A stretch of DNA of 64,000 bases from Lepidostoma basale (GCA_022606425.2 JAHDVF020000068.1:682001-746000), one strand, 5' to 3'; positions 22,725 to 34,635 are shown, counted from the stretch's first letter. Notes: a model not told the origin generated them from the letters alone. Program-made: numbers and translations.

Positions 22725-23810
22725 AAAGACATGGCCATTAAGAGTAAGATGAGAATCTATAAAGCATGCGTAAAACCAATAATAACATATGGCGTCGAAG
22801 CAAAGCTAAGTCTAAGTCTGCAACATTAGCGTGAATGATGAAAATTTAGAGCAAGTAGTTGAGTTCGTGTATTTAGGTAGTATGTTTACAAGAGATGGGC
22901 GAGTGGAGAGAGATATTGAAAGAAGGGCTGGGGCAGGCAACAAAGTGAATGGTGCACTTAAAGTTGGCATCGCAAACAAAAACCTATCCAAAAAAGCTAG
23001 AATGGCAGTGCACAATGGTTTTCTTCTACCGACCCTTATGTATACAAAAGTAGAATAAATGCAGTAGAAATGAGATCTCTTAGATGAATGTGTGGATACT
23101 CTGTGTATGATAGAGTGTCGAATGAAAATATAAGAAGTGAATGCGGTGCGAATGATGGCGTCATGAACAAAATAATGAAAGGATCATTAAGATGGTTTGA
23201 ACATATGGAAAGAATGAATAAAGAAAGAATGGTATAAAAATTATATGTTAATGATGTAAATGGAACCAGAAATAGAGGAAGACCGAGGAAAACATGGCAC
23301 GATCAAATAAATCAAATATTGAATGTCGGCCATGTGAGGAGTCAGAGAAATCGAAGCGCGTGCATGACATGAAATATGTCAGGAAAGAAAAGTGTGACAG
23401 TGCATTCTTTCTGCCTACCCCTTCGGGGAGACGGCGTGATGGTTAGTTAGTTAGTTAGTTAGCGTCGAAGCAAGGGCAGACACAGTAAGGACCAAACAAG
23501 TTTTGAGGACTTCCGAAATAAAGACACTGAGGACGATAGCAGGCAAGACACTGAGGGATCGCGTGAGGAACAACAGAATAAGAGAGATGTGAGGTTGAGT
23601 ACAAGCACGTTGGTACGGTCATGTTCAAAGAATGGACACCACCAGACTCCCCTATATTTCATTGCATAATCAGCCTCATGGGACTCGTCCTCGTGGAAGA
23701 CCACCTAAAAGATGGAAGGACAGCTGAGAATCTACCTCACAGGAGGAGCAACACTCTGGAGAACAGACCACATAGGTCTACAATAAGGAAGAAGAAGAAG
23801 AAATTCCTAT
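22725..23810 (+). mobile_element. RTE-c LINE fragment interrupted by an RTE-a insertion
   Basis: The left part at 22725-22803 (KMRIYKACVKPIITYGVEA region) and the right part at 23462-23805 (ARADTVRTKQVLRTSE, T-L-R-D-R-V-R-N, G-R-P-P-K-R-W-K region, (GAA)n tail) are one older element. It is split by the younger insertion at 22804-23461. Confidence 0.85.
22804..23461 (+). mobile_element. RTE-a LINE fragment nested in an RTE-c element
   Basis: 5'-truncated RTE-a copy from the ENLEQVVEFVYLGSMFTRDG region to the (TTAG)n tail. A 12-bp exact duplication of the host element, gcgtcgaagcaa, flanks it (22792-22803 and 23462-23473). Internal deletions and a stop inactivate it. Confidence 0.92.
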
Positions 23811-24025
23811 AAATTTGCTGTAGAAAAGAAATCTCTAAAATAAAATGCTTGTTAAGTTTTATATGTACGAGTATATATTATACGAGTATACATTTATTAA
23901 TTAAAACAAAAAATGTAAATTTAACATTTTTACATAGAATAAATACACAAATAAATCTATGTTTTCATGGGACGAACAATTTTATGAAATACACATAGAA
24001 TTAAGGAGTTCATGTCTATTATACC

Positions 24026-24285
24026 TTCGTGGCCGAGTGGTAAGTGCATCGACTGCCACCCCGAAGGTTCCGGGTTCGATTGCCGGCGAGGGCAGTGTGA
24101 TTGTCACACTGTCTTTGATCTGGTGTATAATTCACGTGACAATTAAATGGCGATAGATTAGCTACCTATCACATGTCACGAGAATCACCATGATAGCTAT
24201 AATATCCTTTACATCGATTTGGCTCATGCTGTCATGATGTAAAGAGCGATTCAACAAAATAATAATAATAATAATAATACTAGTA
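24026..24285 (+). mobile_element. tRNA-derived SINE, near full length
   Basis: Same family as 5108: box A-like tggccgagtggtaagtgcat, box B-like ggttccgggttcgattgccg, body with gtgtgattgtcacactgt, and (AAT)n tail at 24256-24285. Several deviations from the 5108 copy. Confidence 0.8.
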
Positions 24286-24608
24286 CAACAAACCATCACG
24301 CCGTTTCCCCGCAGGGGTAGGCAGAGAGAATGGATCGCCACACTACTCTATCCTGACATACCTCTCTAGATTCCTCCACATTCATACAGCGAGTCATACA
24401 CGCACGTCGATTCTTCCGGCTTCTGACATGACCAACCCTTAGAATTTGATTAATTTGGTCATGCCATGTTTTCCTCGATCTACGTCGACTCCGTACTCAC
24501 TACTTTTTTAACCATTCTTTCTTCACCCATGCGCTCCGTATGTCCGAACCAACGCAGCGATCCTTTCCTAATTTTGTTCATAATGCCTTCTTTCGCTCTA
24601 CATTCCTT

Positions 24609-24612
<4 letters not shown>
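24286..24612 (-). mobile_element. RTE-b LINE 3' fragment, minus strand
   Basis: A sister subfamily of RTE-a with 'aaccatcacgccgtttcccc' at the 3' end and an (AAC)-type tail on the plus strand, i.e. (GTT)n rather than (TTAG)n in element sense. The frame is broken. Confidence 0.75.
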
Positions 24613-24647
<35 letters not shown>

Positions 24648-24652
24648 TTATA
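24611..24652. repeat. (AAT)n microsatellite
   Basis: About 13 near-perfect AAT units. Confidence 0.85.
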
Positions 24653-25002
24653 AGAAAGTATTAAGTACCTACTAAATGCTATCTATGTATTGGATAATAA
24701 CATTTGCGGAAAGCCAAAATTTTGGTAAAGACCTGCCTAAATGGGATTTACTTTCGTAGACTCCATTTCCATCTCATGCACCCTAATTTTTTTCTTCATT
24801 CAAGTGGACCTCTTGCAGGTCGCAATCGACCCCTGTGGCCATGTCGGTCAGAGATCTCATTTTAACTGCAATTATTCTACTTTCATCCTTAAAAGGAAGA
24901 AGAAGAAAATAATAATCACTAAATAGGGAAGAGACACACTCGAAAATGTTCTATTTAGTCCGCTGAGATACGATTTAAATTGGCTTGAAAAATAAATAAC
25001 AT

Positions 25003-25070
25003 TAACTAACTAACTAACCAACCATCACGAAAGGGTAGGCAGAAAGAATGGAATGCCACACTTTTACTGA
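25003..25070 (-). mobile_element. RTE-a terminal stub, minus strand
   Basis: Tail (TAAC)n followed by 'ccatcacgaaagggtaggca' and 'gaatggaatgccacac'. It is only about 65 bp long. Confidence 0.65.
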
Positions 25071-25229
25071 TGCGGCACTCCATCCTTCTCTTTTCGCCCC
25101 GATAATATTATCAAGATAATAAACACGTGTTCCACATACACCCAACTCCAAGCCCCGCGCAAATCTCATTCGGCGTTCAAATTGAGGATTGATTTTCACT
25201 CGCGGGTAGGTAAGTACTTTAATAATCTT

Positions 25230-25620
25230 CAGAATCATCTTTATATTTTTAGCGCGAGCGCCACACTGCGGGCGGGTGGAGGGGGTATCCGTGTAATCCT
25301 ATCAGCGCGCGGAGTGTGTCAGGGGGGGGTTTCGGCGGCGATAGCTTTGCGCGCACTTCAGCCGTGGGTATTATGACATTGTATAATAATACCTTTGCAA
25401 GGCGAGTGCCGCAAATGCGGAAATAGGCAAAGCGTTTTGCCAATTTCGCTCCATCCGAGCGCACCGCGCGCCAGTGCTGTGGGGAGCGCGCCAAAGGCAT
25501 TTCCCGCCCGTCGCCATTTTCGAGAACGCTTTGACGGACCTGTTTTTTGGTCATTTTTTCTTGTTCGATTTGTGAGCTTTGTGGAGAGCGAGTTTGATTA
25601 CGTGCGCGCGTATTTATCTT
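25230..25620. promoter_or_regulatory. CpG-rich unique block, candidate promoter/5' exon region
   Basis: A GC- and CpG-dense segment in an AT-rich landscape, with no similarity to the repeat families here. On the minus strand it contains a donor-like cttgcaaag|gtatta near 25395, in the right orientation to splice toward the acceptor at 22538. Joining them would not keep a coding frame, so it would be a 5' UTR exon. This is inference; no TATA box is obvious. Confidence 0.3.
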
Positions 25621-26169
25621 GTTACAAACAAAAAAGTGTAATCAGACTCCATAATACACATAAAAACGTACAACCTACATACGAGTACATTCAATTTTAA
25701 GTATAAAAAACGACATTTCGTCACCTAAGAGTAAGAGGGTTCCAACTAACAAAATTTCACATTTGGATTTTTTTCGTGAAAATGGTTCTTACTAACTTTA
25801 TCTATACGTACAATTAAAAAAAACATGTAATAGTATCGTCATTTTGATGTTACGAAAATAACCAAGTTACATCTGATCATTCAAAACACACGATTCACTG
25901 AAGAAGGATTCATTTAAACTTAGAACTTTATTATTCCAACTGTTGCCAGACAAAATTTACACGTTTCTCGGTAAAAGAATCTCTGGAAATTGAAATAAAA
26001 CCCTTTTATTCCAAGATACACACCCGAAACCAACAAAACTTTGACTTCATTTTTCTCAGCTTTTTACTTTTGTCAGTTGGAACCTTCTTACTCTCAGGTG
26101 ACGATTTCCAGATTTCAATCTAAAGAAATAATTTGTATTTTTCTTATTTATATACTTTGTATATACAAC

Positions 26170-26432
26170 TTCTTCTTCTTCTTCTTCTTCCTAAGCCTAT
26201 TCCCCTCCTCCATTCGCTTCCATGTCACTCTGTCCTGTGCAGACTGCATCCAGGTTATTCCGACGTGTTCAGATCATCCTTCCACCGTAGTTGCGGTCGC
26301 CCTGCACTTCTCTTTGCCGTCCACGTCAGCAGTCTTCTTGTCCACTTTTCATCTGAGCTTCTGGCTACGTGACCTGCCCATTGCCATTTTAGAGTCCCCA
26401 CCCGGTGGATGATGTCAGTGACAGTCGGCCTG
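26170..26432 (-). mobile_element. RTE-d LINE 3' fragment
   Basis: Minus strand: VTDIIHRVGTLKWQWAGHVA, then SAGRPQLRWKDDLNT and, across a frameshift, MQSAQDRVTWKRMEEGN. The (GAA)n tail is at 26170-26190 on its 3' side. Another copy is at 30526-30808. Confidence 0.75.
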
Positions 26433-27060
26433 GCAGCCATCGAAGATGGAGCTTCCTATCGCTGTTTCCGCCAGATGCGAAGTTGGGAGCATAATGCTTG
26501 AGGATCGGAGGATTACCATTAACGAACTTGCTCTTCGTATTCCTTGGACTTCCAACATCACAATTAACAAAAATTTAACTGAAAAATTAGGCTGTCGAAA
26601 GGTGTGTGCGCGGTGGGTACCACGAATGCTCACAGAAAACCACAAGCAGAAACGTGTTGAGCGTTCGACCTCATGTCTCAAATCAAACTCATGAACTGCT
26701 GACAGATTTTAGCTGGACTGTTTTGCCCCACCCACCCTACAGTACGGACCTAGCCCCTAATGATAACCACTTATTCCCAAAATTAAAGGAACCCTTAGGT
26801 GGAATTCGCTTCCATTCTGATGATGAAGTCAAGGAAGAGGTTATTCGATTTTTAAGAGGAATGGCGGTAGAATTTTATGACTTGGGGATACAAAAGCTGG
26901 AGCATGGTCTGCAAAAGTGTTTAGACAGAAACGGCTATTAAGTAGAAAAATAGAGTAAGTTTTAAGCTTTAAAATGATGTATAATGCTAAGGAAAACAAT
27001 AAAGCTGTACATTTAAAAAAAATATGGGAACCTTATTTTATGAATGACCCTAGTATATAA
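26433..27060 (+). pseudogene. mariner-family transposase relic
   Basis: Frame 1 (26446-26694): MLEDRRITINELALRI, then KLGCRKVCARWVPRMLTENH, the helix-turn-helix half. Frame 2 (26606-26941): TVLPHPPYSTDLAPNDNHLF, KEPLGGIRFHSDDEVKEEV and YDLGIQKLEHGLQKCLDRNG, the C-terminal half. The middle, including the first catalytic Asp region, is missing and the halves are out of frame. The right terminus near 27025-27056 reads 'aaccttattttatgaatgac'. Confidence 0.8.
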
Positions 27061-27214
27061 AAAAAGAAAAAGACAAATAAAACATCTACAACACTAAGAA
27101 AATAAAAAAATAATATTATTTTTATTTTTATTTATTAATCCTTCAATAACTACATCGTTCCACCTCCCAACTGAGGTAACCCGTTCTAGGGAGACATTTT
27201 TCGCACCCTATGTA

Positions 27215-27345
27215 ATCTTCTTCTTCTTTTAGACTTTTGGTCTGTTCTTGTAGTCAGGTTGGCCTCTCTTGGGAGGTTGACTCCAAGCTATCCCTCCATT
27301 TCTTTGGCGGTCTCAAACTGTTCCCTGAAAATCCTGAAAATGTAA
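27215..27345 (-). mobile_element. RTE-c-like LINE 3' stub
   Basis: Shares 'caggttggcctctcttggga' and flanks with the element at 62843-63275. Only the last 130 bp is present. Confidence 0.6.
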
Positions 27346-27351
27346 CTTGTA

Positions 27352-28255
27352 AAAGCTAAAATGGCAGTTCACAACGGTGTTCTTGTACCGACCCTTATGT
27401 GTGGAAGTGAAGCATGGAACTGGCAAAAGAAAGATGAAAGTAGATATGCAGTAGATATGAGATCTCTTGGAGCAGTAGTTCCCAAAGTGGTCCGTACCGT
27501 CCGGTCCCTGGGATCTTTCAGGGGGTCCGCGGAAAATTAAAATTAATTTTGGGGTCCCTAAACAATGTCAGGGGGTCCGCGGATATTTTTCGTGTTCGAC
27601 CTTTTTTTTAGCTTATTCGCGAAAATCTGCCGGTCGAAATTGGCGACGACCTTTTTTTAGCCTCTTTGGGAAAATCAAATGTCCGATTTTTCGAATGAGC
27701 TAAAATAATAATAAAAAAGGTCGCTAACGAAAAATATCCATTATAATTTATTACGTAACTTCTTTTGGGGAATTTGTAAAAAAAAAAAACAGTATTACGA
27801 AAGTAGGGGGTCTGCACAAAATAAATAAATCAGCAAGGGGTCCACGGGACAAAAAAGTTTGGGAACCACTGCCTGTGATAGAGTCTGTGTATAATGAGTG
27901 TCGAATGAAAATATAAGAAGTGAATGCGGTGCAAACGATAGTGTTATGAACAAAATAATGAAAGGATCATTAAGAAGCTTTGGACACATGGAATTAATCA
28001 ATGAAGAAACAATGAAAAAAAAGTTTATGTTAACGATGTTAATGGAACTTAAAATAGAGGAAGACCGAGAAAAACGTGTCACGATCAAATAAATCAAATA
28101 TTGAATGTCAGCCGCGTGAGGAGTCGGAGAAATCGGCGTGCATGGCACGATGTATGAATGTAGAGGATGCAAGGGATGTATGCCTAGAAAGCAAAGTGTG
28201 GCAGACCATTATTTCTACCTAGTCCTTCGGGGAGACGGCGTGATGGTTAGTTAGT
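27352..28255 (+). mobile_element. RTE-a LINE fragment interrupted by a hAT-type MITE
   Basis: Left part 27352-27472 (GVLVPTLMCGSEAWNWQKK region) and right part 27872-28255 (MSNENIRSECGANDSVMNK region to the TTAG tail). About 25 bp of LINE sequence expected at the junction is missing. Confidence 0.8.
27473..27871. mobile_element. hAT-type nonautonomous transposon (MITE)
   Basis: 399 bp with terminal inverted repeats cagtagttcccaaagtgg and, inverted, aaagtttgggaaccactg. The CAGTGGTTCCCAAA end is characteristic of a hAT group. Subterminal 'cagggggtccgcgg' repeats are present. No transposase. An 8-bp target duplication is not visible. Confidence 0.75.
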
Positions 28256-28664
28256 GTAGTAGAAAGCGCTTGATCTGGATATTGAAATAAAATGCAGAAC
28301 TGAAGTTGCATTTAATAAACTGTAAACATTAATTTGCAACGATAATCTTAACCTGAAACTCCGACAAAGAATTGGTAAATGTTATTTATGGTCTATTCTA
28401 CTACAATGGTCTGGCTGTGAAACTTGGTCTCTGAAAGTGAATGTAATGAACCGCTTGGAGGTGTTTGAGATGTGGATATACCGCAGAATGTACCATATAC
28501 CATGGACCGATAGAGTCAGTAATGCAGACGTAGACGTAATTAATTAGTTAGTTAGTTTTATATATCACAGGCATCACTAATTTTTATTTTTTTATTTAGA
28601 AGAAAAATTTGTCACACTATTAATAGTAAATAATGCGTTATATAATACTTCTTCTTTCTTCTTC

Positions 28665-29062
28665 CTCTTTTAATAGATCTGTGGATCTGTTTTTACGGCG
28701 TCAAGGTCTCCTGGGACACAGAACTCCAACTGTCTCGCCATCTCTTCGCAGGTCTTCCGGGTTGGCGAGTCTCCATTGGCACGTTGTTTGCAGCTGCTTG
28801 GTGGAGTCTATCGTCGCTCATTGTTCTACGTGGTCGCGCCAGAAGCGTCTTCTTTTCCTGTCCCATTTGACGATATCTTCGGTATCGCAGGTCTCACGAA
28901 TAACCGTGTTTCTGATTCTGTCCCTCAGTGTTTTGCCCAGAATAGCGCGGAGTGTCTTCATTTCGGCGGTTCTTAATAGTGCTTTGGTTCTATTTGTGTC
29001 AGCCCTCGATTCTATACCATAAGTCATTATGGGTCTGACACATGTCTTATAATACAATTTCA
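28665..29062 (-). mobile_element. RTE-c LINE fragment, minus strand
   Basis: Frame 28818-29063: LYYKTCVRPIMTYGIESRAD, TAEMKTLRAILGKTLRDRIR and KWDRKRRRFWRDHVEQ. The 3' part continues to about 28665 with the G-R-P-x-R-W-R-D region. A copy of the same family lies in the CCT3 3' UTR. Confidence 0.8.
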
Positions 29063-29424
29063 TAACATATCATCAAACTTGAAAAAAAAAACATTTCATC
29101 GATAATTTAATTGTACTTAAAAGTCTTCTCTAGATGCCTTAAATTATTTGTTATGGATTCATATTTGAATAAACATTAAAATATTTAATATTTTTAGAAT
29201 TCTTTATATACAATAAAATAAGGTGAACGATAAAAACCATCAGAAACATGTTTATACAATAAAAACACCATTTACTAATTTTTTTTTTTGATAATTTATC
29301 TCGAAATTTTTCGAAGATATTACACCTTTATCTTAGGAAGGAAAAGACGCCTACAATCAAAGTCGTAAAAATCATCGACGAGCGTGTATGTGACAATGTA
29401 TAAATGTAGGACAATCTCTTCTTC

Positions 29425-29700
29425 TCCTTATAATAGATCTGACGATATGTGGCACAGAAATCATATCCGTGGGATGATGAGGTCCAGTTCGGTGGAGTAT
29501 ATCCAGAAGAAGATACTGGAGGGACCATGTACCCCGAATGGATGGTGACAGACTCGAATATGCAGCCGCTTATGAAATCCCCTCCGGACACTGCCCACCT
29601 GGAAGACCGCCTAAGAGATGGAGGGACAACTGGACCTCATCATCCAACGAGGCATGATTTCTGTGTCACAGATTAAAAGAAAAAGAAGAAGAAGAATAAA
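29425..29700 (+). mobile_element. RTE-c LINE 3' fragment
   Basis: Contains 'gtccagttcggtggagtata' and 'agaagaagatactggaggga', the PPGHCPPGRPPKRWRD block in a broken frame, and a (GAA)n tail. The frame seen at 29449 is not the native one. Confidence 0.65.
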
Positions 29701-29719
29701 AAAAAATGGAGAAGTATTC

Positions 29720-30070
29720 TCCTGGGGTTGTCTAGCAATGTATGATAATTGCGTAGCCTTTCACATTGCATTAATAAAGATTTTCTGCTTAATGCTTACA
29801 TATAATCTTAATAGATGGCGCTAGTGTAGATTGAACAAAAATATGTGAAGTGTTTCTCAACATTGTAGCATATAAATACACATCTTTCAAAAAAATTGTC
29901 AGACGTGGTGGTCGTAAGAAGGGCGGAATGAGGAATGTTGTATTACATAAAACGATCGCTTAACCCAACCAATGACAGGTCATAAGTCCTGTAAACGCCT
30001 CGACCACCATATTCTGTTTCCAAAAAACAATTTACATCTTCGTCTCTATTGAGATACAATCAATCCATAA
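29720..30070 (+). repeat. REP-A repeat copy
   Basis: From 'ctggggttgtctagcaatgt' through 'aacccaaccaatgacaggtc' to 'gtctctattgagatacaat'. Confidence 0.7.
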
Positions 30071-30169
30071 GAAGAAGAAGATTTAAAAATGCCGCGCCGT
30101 CCATTTTGCTAATCCATTAATTCATTTTTTATGTTCATTCATATTCTCATTTGTCGCCTCTGATGGAAG

Positions 30170-30310
30170 GAGCTTATTGTGCCGCGGATTGAGCCACCCC
30201 GATCTCTCTCCCTATACCCACCCCATTCCCGCCACAATCCCCCTCCCTTAGCCGCACATCACACACAGCATTTAGCAAACCACCACCGAGAGGACAGTAT
30301 ATTGAATTTG
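30170..30310. other. unique C-rich island
   Basis: Pyrimidine-rich, non-repeat sequence (ctctctccctatacccac and similar). It encodes nothing recognisable. Confidence 0.35.
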
Positions 30311-30409
30311 CGGTAAAAGCCCACAATACCGTGGCAGACAATGAGGAAGAGGCAGACGGAATTCTTTACAAGTGCCTAATGTTATATGTTTTAATTTACA
30401 ACGCTATAA

Positions 30410-30808
30410 CGCCGACCCTTATGTATGAAAGCGAAGTATGGAACTGTTAAAAGAAGGATAAAAGTAGAATAAATGTAGTAGAAATGAGATCTCTAAGACC
30501 AATGTGGGATAAATCACTACTACAACTCCCTTCCTTCCTTCCTCAGCCTATTCCCGTCCACTCCTGGACAAATGCCTCATCCATTTGCTTCCATGTCTTT
30601 CTGTCCTGTGAAGACTGCATCCAGGTTATTCCGACGTGTCTGTTTAGATCATCCTTCCACCGTAGTTGCGGTCGCACTGCACTTCTCTTCGCCGTCTACG
30701 GTCTCCAAGTCAGCAGTCTTCCTGTCCACTTTTCATCTGAGCTTCTGGCTACGTGACCTGCCCATTGTCATTTTAGAGTCGCCACCCGGTGGATGATGTC
30801 AGTGACCT
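30410..30808. mobile_element. RTE-a scrap (+) joined to an RTE-d fragment (-)
   Basis: 30410-30525 encodes a worn PTLMYESEVWNC and R-S-L-R-P-M on the plus strand. 30526-30808 is the minus-strand RTE-d 3' end, nearly the same sequence as 26170-26432. Confidence 0.7.
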
Positions 30809-31999
30809 TTGTTTTTTCTCTCACCGTATCGTTTCTGACTCTGTCTCTTAGGCTTATTCCTAACATGGCTCTTTCCATGGCTCTTTGGGGTCTACATTAC
30901 TACAATCTACATTACAAAATTAAGGTTTAATGCATCTATTGAGAACAGGTAGAATATTATATTGTATATAGTATACTACCAGAAACGCATGAGAGATGGT
31001 TCGGTATTAGGAAGACAAAATACTCTCTAAAATCAAGAGTATAAGAGTATTCTGAACGTACTTTCACTAGTATGAAAGACGTCAATCTCCGAGGAGACCG
31101 CGTTCAGAAGATTAATTGATCCATTCGTTCCAAATGTCCAAACCATTTTAGTGACCCTTTCTTAATTTTATTTATCACGCATTTATCCGCCTTCCGCCTT
31201 ATATTCCTTTTTTTACATCATCATTAGATATTCTATCATACATTGTTTTTCCGCACATTCTTCTTGCATTAAAATCAAGTTTAAAATTCAGTACATTCTA
31301 CATAATTATTTTAATATTATTTTAATATCAGTTGATTGTAAGACCTAGCGATGCTAACATCGATTAGCGAAACAGCTATCACGACCAAATATAATCATTG
31401 TGATATTTATAACGGTGTTTTTTTTATTTAAACAGTTAATAATGTTGAAATATCAAAGTGTTTCCGCCAAAACAATAGATTATCTAATATTATTTTTGGA
31501 TAGAATCACGTTTACCATCACTGATTTGTATGTATATACTATATAAAGAAGTTAGCTCAACACTTCAATACCGTAAGGCCACTGGTGGCCACAACGTAGG
31601 CGCACCATCAATACCGTAAGGCCACTTTGCATTTATAAATGATTCCAGTAGGAATTTTAACATTTTTTTTTGTGGCTAGCGACATCTATACACTATCTCT
31701 GCAAGAAAAATGAACCTTCTGACGTTGGTCGATCTTATTGAAAAGGGGATTTTTGTAGAAGTCGAGCACTAGGGTTACCACTTATGGTGAGATTGATATA
31801 AAGGATCAAAAGGATATCACTTAAAATAATTAAATTTCAAGTGATAATAGACAATAACTGATACAACATATTTTGATTTTTAATGTTTGCTTTCAATAAA
31901 AATTGTTTTCATTGTAATGTAAATATTATATTCATTTATGCTTGTGACAACCCTGAAAGAAAAATAAATATACGAAATTTCGATAATGCAACTTGAAAA

Positions 32000-32399
32000 G
32001 ACGAATGTGTGGCAAATCTGTATATGATAGAGTGACAAATGCAATTATAAGAAGTGAATGTGGTGCGAATGAAAGTGTTATGAACAAAATAAGGAAAGGG
32101 TCATTAAGATGGTTTGGACACATGGAAAGAATGAGTGAAGACAGAATGGTAAAGAAGGTATATGTAAACGGCGTGAACGGAGCTAGAAATAGAGGAAGGC
32201 CGAGGAAAACGTGGCACGATCAAATCAATCAAATATTGAATGTCGGTCACGTGAGGAGTCGGAAAATCGACGTGCGTGCATGACAAGATGTATGAATGTA
32301 GAGGAAGCGAGAGACGTATGTCAGGACAGAACAGTGTGGCGTTCCATTCTTTCTGCCTACCCCTCCGGGGAGACGGCGTGATGGTAAGTTAGTTAGTTA
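32000..32399 (+). mobile_element. RTE-a LINE 3' fragment with exact target duplication
   Basis: Starts at R-R-M-C-G-K-S and runs to the (TTAG)n tail. Exact 12-bp duplication gcaacttgaaaa at 31988-31999 and 32400-32411. The frame (31993-32283) is open until a single-base deletion near 32263. Confidence 0.92.
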
Positions 32400-32559
32400 G
32401 CAACTTGAAAAATACATTTTATAGGTAAACTTTAAACATAATGCACAACATCCATTAGCCCTATTTTTTTTAAATAATTAAAAACATGCGGTATGTGAGT
32501 GTTCCTAAGCTTAAAACATCACGGTACTTCAACGGTTTAAAACAGTGTCACCAGTCTGT

Positions 32560-32620
32560 CGATGCCAGCGAGCCTGGCGAAACCGGTCGATGTCGAAATA
32601 AAGACTAAAGTGGAAAAAGT
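32560..32620 (+). mobile_element. Penelope-type terminal scrap
   Basis: 'gatgccagcgagcctggcg' then 'aaaccggtcgatgtcgaaat': a stem-GAAAC-GTC signature similar to pieces near 20720 and 37950. Confidence 0.35.
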
Positions 32621-32655
32621 TAAAAACATGAATTTTATTGTTTAATTATTTAAAC

Positions 32656-33206
32656 TCGACTTCTACAAAATTCCCTTTTTCAATAAGATCGACCAACGTC
32701 AGAAGATTCATGGTGTTCTTCTACCGACCCTTATGTATGGAAGCGAAGCATGGAACTGGCAAAAGAAGGATGAAAGTAGAATAAATGCAGTAAAAATGAG
32801 ATCTCTTAGACGAATGTGTGGATACTCTGTGTATGGAGTATCGAATGAAAATATAAAAAGTGAATGCGGTGCGAATGATGGTGTCATGAACAAAATAATG
32901 AAAGGATCATTAAGATGGTTTGGACACATGGAAAGAATGAATGAAGAAAGAATGGTAAAAAAATTATATATGTCAACGATGTAAATGGAACCAGAAATAG
33001 AGGAAGACCGAAGAAAGCGTGGCACGATCAAATAATTCAAATATTGAATGTCGGCCATGTGAGGAGTCAGAGAAATCGACGCGCGTGCATGACACGATGT
33101 ATGAATGTTGAGGAAGCGAGAGAAACATCTCAGGAAAGAAAAGTGTGGCAGTCCATTATTCCTGCCTACTCCTTCGGGGAGACGGCGTGATGGTTAGTTA
33201 GTTAGT
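32656..33206 (+). mobile_element. RTE-a LINE fragment with a 57-bp extra 5' segment
   Basis: A 10-bp duplication, ttatttaaac (32646-32655 and 33207-33216), brackets an insertion made of two parts. 32656-32711 is an inverted copy of 31711-31767 with a few differences. It is followed without a gap by RTE-a sequence (HGVLLPTLMYGSEAWNW onward, small deletions) ending in the (TTAG) tail. Confidence 0.85.
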
Positions 33207-33689
33207 TTATTTAAACAAACTTGCATCAAGAGATTTAAGAAAATCATTAGATTTGATGTAATCATGTTTTCATACAAATTCTGATACATACACCAAAAGC
33301 TTTATTGTGCTTGTGTTATTACGCGAGCTTTAGCGATATTGAGTTTCATATAGATTCCACTTTATTAAAAGTCCTCCGTAATGAGACGTCTAGAGAGATA
33401 TCTCCTATTTCACAAAGATAAATATTCGCTCCTCTGGAATCTGTCTTCGTATTTAATCACTTAATTAATAAGAAGAAATCCAACGAGCTGTCACGTGGTT
33501 ATTATTAACAAGTTACAGATTTTATATACCTTGCGAACGAAAGGTAAATTAAAATTGACTGACGTTATATTTATTATTTATTGAATAATCGAAATCGAAG
33601 AATGAAAAAAAAGAAACACAAGGAAATCGAAAGAAGAATCACAATTGGCAACAAAACATTCTTCTCTCTACTACCAGCGCTCAAATCAA

Positions 33690-34168
33690 GAAACGTACAT
33701 TGGAAAACCAAAATCATCCGAACAGTAGTGACCTGTGGACAATGACAGCGAAATCCGCAGAGCGACTGGATACTTTTGAGAGAAGGGTGCTGCGCAGAAT
33801 TCTGGGACCTGTGAATAACTGTGAAGGCTGGAGAGTACGGCATGATGACGAGCTATACCATATTTACAAAGCTCCCAGTCTCTCCACACAGGTCAGACTG
33901 AATAGACTGAGATGGGTCGGTCACGTGCAGAGGATGCCGTCATCGCGAACGCCAAAAAGATTGCTGGAGTGGCACCCAGGTGGTAGAAGACCGATTGGAC
34001 GACCAAGGCTGCGATGGGAGGATGAAGTTGGGAGAGATGGGGCAAGATTGTTACGAGCGTCAGAGTGGAGGGTCGAAGAGGAGGACAGGAGGAGTTGGAG
34101 GCGAAGAATACTGGAGGCTAAGGCTCGATATGGGCTGTAGGGCCATCGAAGAAGAAGAAGAAGAAGAT
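33690..34168 (+). mobile_element. RTE-e LINE 3' fragment with intact C-terminal frame
   Basis: Frame 33700-34140: TFERRVLRRILGPVNNCEGW, LNRLRWVGHVQRMPSSRTPK, GRRPIGRPRLRWEDEVGRDG, ending WRRRILEAKARYGL. The terminal 'gggccatcgaagaagaagaa' tail is present. No frameshift over 147 codons, so fairly young. A partial copy is at 51100-51427. Confidence 0.8.
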
Positions 34169-34174
34169 TTTTTG

Positions 34175-34595
34175 AAGATTAATTGTATCTCAATAGAGAC
34201 GAAGATGTAAATTATTTGGAAACAGAATATGGTGGTCGAGCCGTTTACAGGACTTATGAACTGTCATTGGTTGGGTTAAGCGATCGCTTTATGTAATACA
34301 ACATTCCCCATATCGCCCTTCTTACGATCACCACGTCTGACAAATTTTTGAAAGATGTATATATGATACTTTGTTGAGAAAAACTTCACAAATTATTGTT
34401 CAATCTACACTAGCGCCATCTATTAAGATTAGGTGTAAGCATTAAGCAGAACATCTCTATAAATGCAATGTGAACAAATCAATTAGCACACATTACTAGA
34501 CAACGCCTGGAGATGACTCTTCAATTTTTATGCTTTTAACTTGACAAGATTTTGTTTTGTCTACAAATATTTGTATACATTCAAAAAAACAAAAT
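34175..34595 (-). repeat. REP-A repeat, reverse orientation
   Basis: Begins 'attgtatctcaatagagacg' and ends 'tttgtatacattcaaaaaaa'. Directly follows the GAA tail of the LINE at 33690. Confidence 0.7.
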
Positions 34596-34635
34596 GTTTT
34601 ATTTATTGTTTCTTCAACAATAATATAAAACACAA

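Noticed and set aside
25249..25554. 101-codon minus-strand frame in the CpG-rich island
   Set aside because: No recognisable domain. It would have to be read through a likely splice donor, and joining it to the downstream exon gives a stop at once.
33700..34140. Intact 146-codon gene
   Set aside because: C-terminal piece of an RTE-like LINE ending in the family's GAA tail. A second partial copy is at 51100.
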